Shown: in pieces, positions 46,235 through 57,960 of the stretch
Layout: each line of letters opens with the position of its first letter
Numbering within the stretch: position 1 is the stretch's first letter
NCBI GenBank assembly: GCA_964019165.1
Contig: OZ025279.1
Span: 3,365,602-3,429,601, forward strand
Length of the DNA: 64,000 nt
Direction: 5' to 3'
Source: Mastigias papua
Taxonomy: Eukaryota > Cnidaria > Scyphozoa > Rhizostomeae > Mastigiidae
Notes under the pieces: generated by a model
Databases searched by the model: none
Told to the model about the DNA's origin: nothing
What the model saw: only the letters and a program-made list of their open reading frames with translations
Program-made: the position numbers and the translations under genes

Positions 46235-48109
46235 TCAATTGATCTTTGACCGATGTTTTTTTAGAACAAAAACTGCATTCCTTGTTCCACAATCGCTTCG
46301 GAAACCAAACTGACTAACATTTAATTCGGTCTCTATTTTAGGTTTAATACGTTTTCCGAGAACTTTAAGCATGACCTTTGTGAGATGTGACATTAAACTA
46401 ATGGTTCTGTGTTCTTCACATAGTAATGTCCCGGGCTTCTTGGGTAATGGTACAAAGACTGACTGGCACATCTCTTCTGGAAGTACCCCTTGGTTGTATA
46501 TTTGATTGTTGTCTGGTCCTGTTGCCTTGCCTACTTTTAACTGTTTAACTGCTTGTTCAATCTCTAGTTCTAAAATTTCTGGACCTGACAAGTCACCTTC
46601 AAACGAAATAGGAATGTTTGTTCTTTTGGGGTCATCGTATAACTCTTTGATGTACCTTCCCCAACGTTCCAAAATGTCCTTAGTTTCCATGATGATATTG
46701 CCTGATTCATCTATGATGCATCCATGTTTCCCATTTTGACCCTTATATTTGCCAGTGATCTCACGGATTTTTTGATGAGCCACTTTCGGAGCTACGTTAT
46801 ATATTTCCTCCATTTCTAGACATTTGTCATTTAGGTAGTTTTCTTTTGCTTGACTGCATTTTGTTCTTATCTCTCGATTTAAATCCGCATATTCGCGCTC
46901 ATTATTAGATATTTTCACTTCTCTTCTTCGTTTCATCAATTCTTCTATTTCAGGAGTGACCCAACCCTTGTGCTTAGGCTTCTTCCATATCGGGAGCGGT
47001 TCAGTTGCACTTTCTAGAGCATCAGATATACAATGAAAACAATCCTGTACTGTATAATTTTCAAGGCTTCCGTCTATCTTTTCCATGAACCTTTGTCTAA
47101 AGTCTGATTTTTCTTCATCAGTACACTTATCCCAGTCAATACGATGGTAAGTAGATGTTTCATGTATTACTTTGAGTCTTAGACGTATCTTTGCAACAAC
47201 AGGGTTATGATCACTTCCACAGTCTGCGTTACTGCATGACTTAACATCTAAAATTGCATTAAAGAATCGTTTTTGGATCAAAATAAAATCAATTTGGTTC
47301 TTTATGATGCCGTCTGCTCTTCTCCAGGTCCAAAGTTTTTCATCTTTTTTCTGAAACCAGGTATTCATGATGCACAATTCATTTTCATAGCACCATTCTT
47401 GAAGAATGCGACCTCTCTCATTCATAGCTCCTAATCCGTGACTTCCTATCACATGTTCAACCTTTTCCGAACCAACTTTTGCATTGAAGTCCCCCATAAC
47501 AAGGAGGAGTTCATTACTTTTACATTGTTTCATGCCTTCTTCCAATTGACTGTAAAATTGTGCAAGCTCTTCATCTGCTGACTCGGAAGTCGGTGCATAA
47601 ACTTGCAGCAGACACATGTCAACATATCTGCTTGATATTTTAAGTAGCGCTACTCGATCGGAGATTCCATAAAAGCCTTTAATGTTGTTGTTCAAACTGC
47701 GGTGTACAATGAAACCAACTCCATTTGTATGTTTATTATTCCCTGAATACAGGACTGTGTGACCATCCTTCTTGAAAGATCCATTTCCGTTCCATCGCAT
47801 TTCTGCCAACCCAAGGATCTTCAACTTCATTCTGTTCATTTCCATGACAACATTATCTAATTTGCCCTTTTGAAACAATGTTCGTACATTCCACGTTGCT
47901 ATATACGTTGTGTTCTTCTTCCATCTCTTCCTTATATTTTTCTTGTTTTTGGCAACAGTAGCAGGATGACGGTCGGGTCCAACCTGCGCCACATTGGTGT
48001 CCCTACCGAGCGAGACACTATTTCTAGTCCCCTTTACGCTGTTTTTCTGAATACAATTGTAGTTTTTCATGAGGTTTTCTAAGCCATGATTTGTTCCAGC
48101 ACAGGCCAT
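46235..48109 (-). CDS. LINE B ORF, first part: APE endonuclease and start of RT
   Basis: 624 codons. The apurinic-type endonuclease spans about residues 68-310: TWNVRTL with N74, AEMRW with E103, YAPTS, GDFNAKVG with D207 and N209, NQIDF with N271, and the SDH triad at 299-301. All expected catalytic positions are present. The RT domain begins near residue 500 (ATGPDNNQI, LPKKPG, HRTISLMSH, QFGFRSDCGTRNA). The frame is lost at about 46,255 next to a run of seven A. The start at 48109 is the first Met and precedes VGPDRHPATV, a block shared with LINE C. Confidence 0.85.
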   Translation of the reverse strand: MACAGTNHGLENLMKNYNCIQKNSVKGTRNSVSLGRDTNVAQVGPDRHPATVAKNKKNIRKRWKKNTTYIATWNVRTLFQKGKLDNVVMEMNRMKLKILGLAEMRWNGNGSFKKDGHTVLYSGNNKHTNGVGFIVHRSLNNNIKGFYGISDRVALLKISSRYVDMCLLQVYAPTSESADEELAQFYSQLEEGMKQCKSNELLLVMGDFNAKVGSEKVEHVIGSHGLGAMNERGRILQEWCYENELCIMNTWFQKKDEKLWTWRRADGIIKNQIDFILIQKRFFNAILDVKSCSNADCGSDHNPVVAKIRLRLKVIHETSTYHRIDWDKCTDEEKSDFRQRFMEKIDGSLENYTVQDCFHCISDALESATEPLPIWKKPKHKGWVTPEIEELMKRRREVKISNNEREYADLNREIRTKCSQAKENYLNDKCLEMEEIYNVAPKVAHQKIREITGKYKGQNGKHGCIIDESGNIIMETKDILERWGRYIKELYDDPKRTNIPISFEGDLSGPEILELEIEQAVKQLKVGKATGPDNNQIYNQGVLPEEMCQSVFVPLPKKPGTLLCEEHRTISLMSHLTKVMLKVLGKRIKPKIETELNVSQFGFRSDCGTRNAVFVLKKHRSKIN

Positions 48110-48197
48110 TGCTGGTCCAGAGCCTCGTTAGCCGAATTCAGGAAAAGAATTCGTTGCCCAGGGACCACCACGAGGAGGTGAGGTTGTATTAGTCCCT

Positions 48198-48209
48198 ACA
48201 AAGAAGCCA
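48198..48209. repeat. Target-site duplication of LINE B, right copy
   Basis: ACAAAGAAGCCA, identical to 45112-45123. It marks the 5' end of LINE B. Confidence 0.88.
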
Positions 48210-50990
48210 CCGAGATATTTAAGATCATCATTCAACTTCTCGGCAGCTTCTTTACTGTTCTTGTCCGATGTGAATATTAATTACAGTATCGTCTACATAG
48301 AGGACTATACTGCTCTTTTTCAACTGCAAGTCGATGTCATTGATTAATAAGCTAAATAACAGTGGGCCTATAACTGACCCCTGCGGCACCCCACATATAA
48401 CCGATTCCTCTTCAGACTTTATACCGTCAAATACAACAAAGTGCTTTCGGTTAAAGAGATAGCTTTCAAACCAATGCAGTTCTCTGCCGATTATTCCGTA
48501 TGCCGGTATCTTTGAGAGCAATCGGACATGATCCACGGTATCAACCGCTTTTCTCAGGTCTATAAATAGGGTCCTTTAGTCAGAAGTCCTTTATCCATGC
48601 ACATCCTTATTTGATCAGTGAAGTAAATAACAGCGTGTTTTGTCGATGAACCTCGCCTAAATCCAAAATGATTTTCTGATAAGAGACGGCTTCTACAAAG
48701 ATACTCATAGACCTGCCTATAAACAACGCGCTCCACAATTTTTGAAAGCACAGGGAGAACTGAGATCGGTCGGTAAGTGTCCATTGCATATCTCTCTTCC
48801 GATTTAAAGACGGGCGAAATTTCCGCACACTTTTCTGCTGTTGGGAAGACAGAATTACGCAGAGAACAGTTTATCAGGAGCGACCTAGGTTCACATAGTA
48901 CGCCAGCACCAGCAATCATGGGGGATGTTGGAATTTCATCATAACCAGAGCTCTTTTTTCTCTTTAATTACTTTAGATTTTCGTATATATCTCTTGCAGA
49001 TGTTTCTTTAAACATAAAGTGGCAGTTTTTTGGGTTCACTTTTTGACTCATGCTTATATTTTCTTGGTTTTTCCAAACTGGATTAGAAATTGAAGGGAGA
49101 GCAGCTTGTATTCTTTTTCCAAATTCTGCAAAACACTTGCAACAACCATTTGCTATGACTTTCTTGTCTGATGCTAACTTACCATTGACGCTAAGTAGTT
49201 TTGCTGGAACTTCTTTTTGCTGCTTAACAGGGTAGCACCTTCTGATTATATTCCAAAACTGCTTTGGGTGCGAGATATTTTCTCTAACTATAGATCTTGT
49301 ATACGCCGATTTGCTATAAAGAATTTTTTTGGTTACGTCATTTCTTAGCCGCCTATAAGTGGACCAGTCAACCTCTCTTCCAGTTTTTCGAGCCTTTCTT
49401 AGGTGCTAGTCCCTTTCAATCTTTCAATTATTGCCTTTTTAATCTCTGGGTTGAGCAATGGACATTCCCGACCCCGAACAGTTTTCTCAATGAGTGGGGC
49501 ATGCTTGTTTTTTACAGATAGCAACAATTCTTTGAATTTATCCCAACCTTTATTCGTATCTCTCTCGGTTTGAACGCAATCCCAAGATAAATCCTCAAGG
49601 TCTCTCTTGTATGCTTTTTCATTATACTGTGCAAAATTTCGCATGAAGATTCTCCTCTGTTTCTACTTTTGTCAATTCTTTTTAAAAGAAGCTTCTTTGA
49701 GGTTGTGGTCGCTAAGGGAGTTTGAACACGTGATGTACTTATTAACGTTATGTTCATGAGACGTTGCTACGATATCAATAAGAGTACATGTTTCTCTAGT
49801 TATTCTTGTGGGCTTTTTAACTATTTGTTTTAACCCATGACTTGTAAACACACTGTTTATTCCTGGATGACTGCTTCTTTTCAAGTAATCACAATGTCCC
49901 CGAGAACAATAGTTTCTTTACTTTCATTTACACTGGTAGAAATCATACCATCAAATTTCTCTTCAAAGCTCTCGTCCAGGTACTTTGAGGTGTCCGGTTG
50001 CCGATAGAGAAAACAAACAAGGATGGAGCGTGAGCTCGTTTGGGAAACTTCAATCCATAAACTTTCAACGCTTGCCATTTCTAGGTACCTCTGTCTATAA
50101 TAACTAATATCATCCCTCACATAGCACCCTACCCTACCACATGCTCTATTCTTAAAGTCGCTTCTTTCAAATTTGTATCCGTCGATGTTTACCTCTGAAC
50201 TATTCAGAGTCCAGAAAAAGTCACGGCTCCACGGCTCTGGGCCGGAGGAAAATCTTGCTCTTCATGTCGTATTTGAGCAAGATTTTGAAATTTGTATCAA
50301 CAATCCAGTTTCAGCAAAGTTTTTATATAAAGCGACATTGACTGTGAAAGGCATAGCCCATTTACAGTAAAAGCTTCCCAGACATACAAAATGCAGAGTT
50401 AAAAAACTTTGGCTGGTATTGAGTCTTAAAACAGGAAGGTTTATGATGAAGATTTGACAGCCAGAGGAAGGTTTGGCATTTTTCTGGACTCTGGAACTAT
50501 TTATGTCTTTGTGTAAATGCGTCTCACTCAAACCAACTATACCAATTTTACGATGAACCGCTGTGAGTAATATACCCACGCCATCTACCTTTCGCAGAAG
50601 GCCATTTATAAATTGGTGGAAATTTTTATACCCTTTGCATTTAAAGAGGTGTCCAGATCTTCATATAACTGATGTTTGTCTTGAGGATCCTCACCGTGTA
50701 ACAACGTACTTTGCAGACATGTCCGGCAGTACAATCTTTCATTGCCGTCCTCCAGCTTGTCGACAAAACAGCGAATATGGCTTTTTCTTGTACAGGCAAA
50801 ACAAGTTCCATGAGAGAATAAAAGTAAATCTGAACTCCACTTTAAAACCATTCAAGTGCAAACAAATAAAAGGAGCAATTGCTAACTTATAGATGGGAAA
50901 GAGTTTTTGGATGGTAATGTATCTGGCTACCTCTGGAAACTTTTTAAACTCTCTGACTCTTTTGTTCAACACATAGAAACAAGACACATA
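48210..50990 (-). pseudogene. LINE A, 5' part: zinc-finger-like N-terminus, endonuclease and RT (CR1-like)
   Basis: Order on the minus strand: a Cys/His-rich segment (about 50,720-50,815: CFACTRKSHIRC...LYCRTC) resembling the PHD-like finger of CR1 elements; an APE-type endonuclease with LSETHL (about 50,520), YLDESFEEKFDG and VLGD near 49,900, and SDHN near 49,700; then the RT at 48,919-48,252 with YRPISVLPVLSKIVERVV, ENHFGFRRGSSTKHA, GVPQGSVIGPLLFSLLINDI and YVDD. The reading frame is broken at least four times. The hAT MITE at 50205-50493 cuts the endonuclease, and LINE B cuts the RT. The upstream limit is uncertain. Confidence 0.8.
50197..50501. mobile_element. hAT-type MITE (50205-50493) with 8-bp target duplication
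   Basis: The 289-bp element starts CAGAGTCCAGAAAAA and ends with its exact 15-bp inverted copy. GAACTATT stands at both edges (50197-50204 and 50494-50501). An 8-bp duplication and CAGAG-type ends indicate hAT. It interrupts the endonuclease region of LINE A just after the ETHL motif. It carries no transposase. Confidence 0.88.
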
Positions 50991-53900
50991 GAAACAAGCT
51001 ACATAATATCGATTTCTGGCACATAAAAAGGTGAATTTTGAAGCTTGAGCCTTGTGATTTTCTTAACAAACATTCAGATGGTGGCATTTCTTGTGGGGCA
51101 GCATTGCAGCTTCAATGCGCAAGTAGCTACAGCATTTTGGACAAATTCCTCTTTTCAATGTACCATCCCTTCTTTTTGCCTGCTTCTGCCTACCCAATAG
51201 CCAAGGTACAGGGGCTCAATCGGATGAATTGATACAAATGACAATCCCCGTTCTAATCTTCAAAGTCAGATGCATTCTTGATGTTAGCACGTTGACAATG
51301 GTAGACTGTACGCGAATGAAAGTACACTATTGTTAGTGTGGTTTTCTGCATTGGTGTTATTGCGTATTGCTTGGACCCCCCCCCCCCTTGTGCGCACGTA
51401 CTATGTGGATGGCCCTTGGGTGCGTGCCTCGTATCTCACTTGTACACTCGGTCAGGAGAAATAATCCAGACCAACCTGCAAACTTCGTGCTTGCTTAATC
51501 AGAAAATTGATTTATTTTATTTTATTTCATTTTAGGAGGGTGGCCCTTCAGCAAGCGCTGTTATTCCAGGGGCCCTTCGTCTGACTGAACAATGATCACA
51601 TGCTATTGGCATTGCAGTGGTATCATCACAGCTTGATGCTCAAAGAAAACAGAACAAAGGTAGTCTCGTTCCAGAGTAACTTTATCATTTGAGCATTTCC
51701 CAACGCCCAACATTGCCAAATCACAGCTAATACCTGCCCGGCTGATTGTAAAGCTTGTGATCGAAGGCACTTGTGGTTCACACATAGTCCTAAGGTAAGC
51801 TAATTTTATTCTTTAAAGATTGCATGGTATCTAGACTTCGACTACGTATAGACCAGATCAGATGTGAAGCAGATCAATGGTAGATACCCTTTGGGGCAGA
51901 GAGAGAGAGAGGGAGAGCCCTCTACCTTATGATCCAATCCGTTCTGCAGTGCCCCAGGCCAGTCGCTATTGGAAGTGTCTACCTCTCCTAAAAATAGAAG
52001 GCCTACCCCCATATAGTATATATGATTCGATAGCTCTCGATGAATTTGCTGATTAGAGGTATGATTCTGCTGTAGCGCTGAGTTTCTTGTATGACTTAGC
52101 AGCCTTTTGGCATTTCTTCGAAGTGTTCGTGCAGCCGCCGCTCGACTGCAGAGTATGGCCTTTTTCAACTAGATCTCGAGCGTGCACTAGCAGAAGGTCA
52201 GGTGTTCAAGTGTGCACTAGGTCTCAGGTGTGCACTGTAAGTGTGCACTTGGCTTTTTTCAAATTAATGCCACTTTAGTTACTTTATGATGTGATCTTAC
52301 CTTGAAAAGTCTGTTAAGAACAGCTTGAACCGTGGAGCAATATAAATTCTATACTATCATTATGTGAACTGAAAAATATGCAAGACAACCAATCAAACCA
52401 CACCCTATCGCCTTTCAACATCATTTGAGACAAAAAAATTCTAGTGTGCAATTGCCAAACTCTGCAGTCAGTGAATTGCGTTTGAGCTCAGGCTAGGGAA
52501 ATAATCTTAACAGAATTGACACACAAGTGCTTCTTCTAAGAGAGAGAACTATGCTTAGTGAACTATGCAGACTTGGTTATATGAACAGCTAATGCTCTCT
52601 CTTCATATTGCCAGGATATATCAAAGTCTGTGGGATGTAAAGAGAAACATATAGGAGTCTCTGGGCCGTTAGCCGTCCCGGATGTCATGTGAGAAGGTCA
52701 TGCTGGAGAAGTCACGCTAGAAAGATCATTGCAGCAGACCCTCATACGTGTCACACATTGTGGGTGAGGCAGGATTGCAATCCTGGGGATTCGGGGGGTG
52801 CACTCACTTTTAAGGTTGTTGCTTTGGTCACGAAATGGAACTCTAGTTATTCGTTCCAAAAAGTGGCGTGGTCACGGGGAGTGTATGGCGGGCTGAATGC
52901 ACCCACGTTTTGAAAATGTGTATGGAAACGACGTCGTTCTTCTGACTCTTTTCGCTCTAAGTAAAAGAAATAATGAATTTCAAGAAATATTATATGATCT
53001 GTTACGTAATAACATAAAGCTTTGGTCCACCCACTCCCAATACATTTTTGAATTGCATGATTTTTTATAAGAAACCAGTTTATAAGAAACCTGTTACTAG
53101 GCATGTTAAATTTAAGAAACTTTTAGAACTACATGGAAGGAGTTAAGGAACATTACAAATGTTTTTGCAGTCTCTTATAGTTTTGGAGACCCTGTTTTCA
53201 CTCTATGGAGTATATTATTTTCCACTACAGTATATTTCTCTGCTACAAAAGATACTGTTTTGTGTTTTTTTTCATTTTCAATGCAATTTTGTTCATTAGA
53301 TTATGGACCTTTTAAGAAACTGTTAGAACTAAACTGTGGCTGAAAATTAAGAAACTTTTACTACCAGACCTTGAGCCAAATTCCTTATAATAGAAAAAAC
53401 ATGTTACAAAACTGGCCATACCCACTTATCTTCTGTCCTGGCAATATGTAAGTTTTGAGTGGCCCCAAATTTTAGTTTACACCAAATGTATGTTATGGTA
53501 TTGAAATTGAGCTGAAAGAAGTTCTTTGGTGTATTTGTAGGAAGATGAGTATCTTTGAAAATTACAATGAAACTTCCAAATTTTATGATGAAGGAAGAGT
53601 TCCAGCTGGTTCTGATATCTACTGCTCAGTTTTGCAAGGATATCTGAAGAAGCCATTGCATGAGGTTTGAGTTTTGCACCCATAATCTTTCATGAAGTTT
53701 TGCTCTTGAATGAGAATGTCCCCTAAATTAACATATTTTATAGTGAGGTGTATACTCCTGGGGACCTTCCTCTGTCATGTGCTCAATATTTCAAGAGCTG
53801 CAAATGTCTCTCATTATAAAAGTTGATCTATTCTCTTTACTAGCCTATGTTGTTATGCATTTACATGGTAGGGATAGGAAGAAAGAAAGAGCCACAAATC

Positions 53901-56900
53901 TTCACAAAGCTTTGTTTACTTTCCTATCAATAATGTCTTCTTGTTTTCATATATTTAAAATTGTCCAGTCTTTTACACTTTTTCTATATAAAACAAATGT
54001 TTGTATGAAAATTAGGCTCAGAAGACTAAATTCATAAGGGAATGCTATGAAAATAACAGGCCTCAGGTTCCAAAGCTGATCTTTTTTATATGCCAGGAAT
54101 CAATATAAAGTCATTATTTGCCAGCTCTTTTACTAAGGTCAAAATTTTTCTTTGATAACCCTGGATAGCCAAGATCAGGCTTTTTATAACTAATGATAGC
54201 AGGACATTGCATATTAAATATAACCAAGAAAAAGCCAAATCTGGAGTCAATGTCATGGATTTTTTAAAATTTCCTATTTTTTGTGTCAGCTGACTGAAGA
54301 AACAAAGTAATTTGTTTTGATTGGCCATGTGGTTTAGCAATTATGACAAGGTAAAGTTTTGAGAAATGTGGTCAACAACAAATAACCAGTTGAGACTAGA
54401 AGCCACCAAAGCCAGTTGTATGATCAATACAGAGTTCAGAATAGGCTCATTTGAAAGCTTTTGCTGTCTAGAAACTGAAATTGCCACTATAAAACATCCA
54501 TTTTCAATGCCTGGTAGCTTAACACTGATATGACAGTTCTGATCTTTGGCTGTGTCCAGGAGGTGATTTCTAAATTCCGAAAAAAGTTTTTAGGTACTGC
54601 AAGTCATAGGCATCATTCTCTGAGGTTTCTAAGATGGGCTGATCATGGATCTAGGAGCAGTGCCTCCTTGACCACTGACTAGCCAGAAGCAGTTTTGAAA
54701 CTTTTGAGTTTTTTGAACATTTGAAAATATTTCTCAAAAATTTAACCAGCCATAATTTCCATACTGTATAACTTAGAATATTGAAATTTTCAGGAACTTT
54801 GCATTTCATCTGCATAGTTTCCAACTTTTGAGAAAATCTAAGTGTGAGATTTTTACTTTTGCCTAGACATATTTCCAAACTGTCTTTTTCACAGGACAGG
54901 GATCGAAAGTATCGAAAACGCGAACTATTTATTTTCGGGATTTGCGGAAGTAAAACCATGGAATGCATTTGACTGTTTACTTGAATAGTTAGTTAGTCTT
55001 TGTTTACGTTTTCGCGAGTTGTCCGATTGAGAAGCTGCAATGAATTTTTCAAAATGGTCAGAGATTCCTGAAAGCGTGAGATTTGCGTGAGAATAAGAAC
55101 TTTCATGCAGGCGTTAGGCAAGCGTGACAGAGATCAAAAATGCGTGAGTCCCACGCGCAATGCGTAGGGGTTGAAAACTATGCATCTGCAGTATACTAGA
55201 GGCAAAAGTTGAGGGAAATATAAAGGTTGCCATTTTTGCAGGTTACACTTAATATGGAATGTCCCTAGCTTAGCCTGTTTACTCCAGTAAAAGGTTAGAA
55301 AAATCTTAAGAACATTTCAGCTTCAATTTTGGGAATAGTTAAGACAATTGAAGCTGAAGCAAAAAAGTAGTTTTCTTACGAAAGAAATGTGTATATATTC
55401 TGGCCTGTCTTTTTTCTCTCTTCAATTGGTGATTATAATGTATACACTACTTTGATTACTACTTTCAGTATGTGTAAGGAACATTCCCACTTTTGGAGCT
55501 ATAGTGAATTTCATTTTTGTTCACAAGTTTACAAATCTGTGATGCCTCACTTTAATACTATCATTGCTTGGGACAAAATTAGTGGTAATAACTTTAGTGA
55601 CTAATGTGCAAAGCTAAAGCCTCACTCTGAATTGGATCTGTCTACATTGTGTAATGATTTTTTTAACCCATTTATGTAAACCATATCATTACAACAAGTA
55701 TGCTTAAATTGATTGTTGGTGCCTTGCCATGTTTGCTGTAATCACTTTATCACATCTGTTACACTCCTTCTCTGTGCTTTATATGTATTGTATCTCAGTC
55801 AATTCTTGTTTGCTGGCTTGACAGGATAGTCTGTGTCTTGCAATATTTGCTTTGGGAATCATTTTTTTACATTTCTTACATTCTTTACCCCAATGCATTG
55901 TTCTTTCCCACCACATTTTATTGTGGCTTTTCATGCTGCCCTCCTGCTTAAATTCATCCTACATGTGTGACATGCAAATAAGGTACATTAGTAGTGTATC
56001 TATGTTATTGTTTTTGATGGATCATACAGTCATCAAATGGTCTGGAAAAATCAGGAAAGTTATGTTTTTAGGGACAATCAAGAAAAATGAGGAAAAATCA
56101 GGGAATTTATTGGAACTAGAAGAAAGTCAGGAAAAAGTCTTGAGTTATTGTCATCCCTAGAGATGAATTCTTTGGTGCCCAGTAGACAATTTTACTTATT
56201 TCATACACATGCCAGAACAAGCAAGCCATCTGTTATTTGCTTACTATGTACTAATTAAGTATGGCATTGATATCAATGGTATTCAATTCTTAAAGTTCAT
56301 TGTTTCTGTTAGGGTCAGTCTCATCATTTGTAGCACCAGTTGGTTTGGAAAAATATTATGTACTTCTGAAATGTTGTAAGGGAAAACACCTTCATGTTCA
56401 AAAAAAGCCTGGGAAGGTAAAAAAAATTGTTTGGTAGGATGTGTATGAAGCCTATCATAAGTGCAGCTCACATACTGAATGCTTTATTGCCATCTTTATA
56501 CAAGCACTTTGCATCCTGATGCCTTGGTTTCTTTCACAAATGTTTTCTGTCCATCTGGTATTATATCAAGCTTTTCTGTGAGTAAATTGTTCATGTGTGA
56601 TACATCATACTCCATAAGAGCTGTTGATTTTAGAATGGTCTGCAATGCATTAGCTTTGATTTTCAGGAAAAGTATAGATTGTTGAGATCCAATATTAACT
56701 TTTTACTTCTTCATTTCATGATTAACAGCCAAGGCATATTATATGTTAGATAAACAAGGTCCTGTGATTGTTTTTTGGTGCATGGCTTCCTTTGGCAAAT
56801 GTTTTAATATTTGGTTGGTCCTATTTTAACTGAGTTTGTACCAATTTTGACATTCAGGCAAATTATCCCATCTTAGGAACCATGGAGCATGAAACTTCTT

Positions 56901-57616
56901 TAGGAACTTCTTGAAAATGTTCAGATTAAGTTTCATTGGCAATTGTTTAATTGAAGTAAGAAGATAGAATTAAGCAGGGGAGAAACAAATATTAATTTTG
57001 AGACTGAAAAAATCCTTTTCCACTTGCAATACTTACATATGATGTGTGGACATCATAATTTCCTTGTATGACATCTCTGTCAACTGGTGGGTGCTATTCC
57101 ATTCACATGCAGTTGCACATGTTTTAGGGATGGATAAAGTTGTTATATATTCTTTACATTGCTGTCTCTCATGCTCTCAAACATGTACAGTTGTCTCATC
57201 TTTACTTTTGCTTTTCAATCTAAATGATTTGATGTTAGTTCTTCAATCATATTCACTTCTATGCTAAGCTAGCTGGCCTCTTTTATCAACCTCATCCAGT
57301 ATGGTATTATCATTAATGCTTTTTTCTTTGATTTGACTCTGTCTTCTGATGATGACACTGTCATTGGTTCCTAATATCAGCCATATTAATTCTATATTCT
57401 TGCATTTGTCTCAATGGTTCACTTATCCTATCACTCCAAATGTATATACCTGTATTTCCCCCACAAAACCTTTGAAGACAGTCGATTTCTCTCACCAAGA
57501 ATGGACAGACAGCATCAGGCAACATTGTGCTGTGAATTCATGCTTCCAGAACCTTAGCTTTTGTTGCCTTTGATAGCTTGCATTTTATAAATCTCTTCTG
57601 TGTTGTTCCCCAAACT
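50991..57616. other. Non-coding, repeat-bearing stretch
   Basis: No gene is supported. Small features: a (TTTTA)-rich run near 51,510; a (GA)n tract at 51,896-51,912; several GTGTGCACT repeats at 52,180-52,250; repeated AAGAAACTTTTAGAACTA-like words at 53,090-53,360; a block at 55,260-55,400 resembling 5,430-5,560; and GGAAAAATCAGG-type repeats at 56,035-56,150. None of the short ORFs here shows recognisable domains. Confidence 0.45.
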
Positions 57617-57960
57617 CTATATGCTCTTTGCAATCTCATTTTTGTATCTTTTTCCCTGCCTAGCCATTATTCCAGGCATATATGACCATGCTATTCCTAC
57701 ATCCCACCCCATTTCATTGGCTTTTTCTGTTCTCACTTCTGTAACAGCTCTCATTAATGCTTGGTGATATATATTGACTATGACTGGATATGTTGGGCCA
57801 GCTTTCTTTTTATTGATCTTGGTATTTTCAATTTCTCTAAAATTTCCACAGTAAACTGTAGATTTGCATACCTTAGGGAATGATTTCTTCAGATCTAAGA
57901 AAAAAGCTTGTCCATCTAGTGCATTCTGTAACATGGTTGAATCTTCTTGAATAGATTTAG
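57617..57960 (-). pseudogene. Remnant of a retroelement reverse transcriptase
   Basis: A 105-codon stretch contains ALDGQAFFLDLKKSFPKV, resembling the A-motif region (F-D-L-KAF) of an RT. It then contains VIVNIYHQALMRAVTEVRTE and GWDVGIAWSYMPG, which recall the segment after the fingers in some LINE/retroelement RTs. The catalytic Asp of the A motif is Leu-Asp-Leu-compatible, but the frame breaks on both sides and no YxDD box is in frame. Family unassigned. Confidence 0.4.

Larger units (their letters stand above)
45124..48197 (-). mobile_element. LINE B: RTE-type non-LTR retrotransposon inserted in LINE A
   Basis: A 3,074-bp element bounded by a 12-bp duplication. On its own strand it runs from a short 5' leader, through APE-type endonuclease and reverse transcriptase, to a (GAT)n 3' tail at 45124-45137. 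A compact EN-RT ORF of about 990 codons and a simple-repeat tail without poly(A) are features of the RTE clade (relatives include BovB and the CFDP2-like genes). It splits the RT gene of LINE A shortly after the YVDD box. It is nearly intact apart from one frameshift. Confidence 0.88.
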
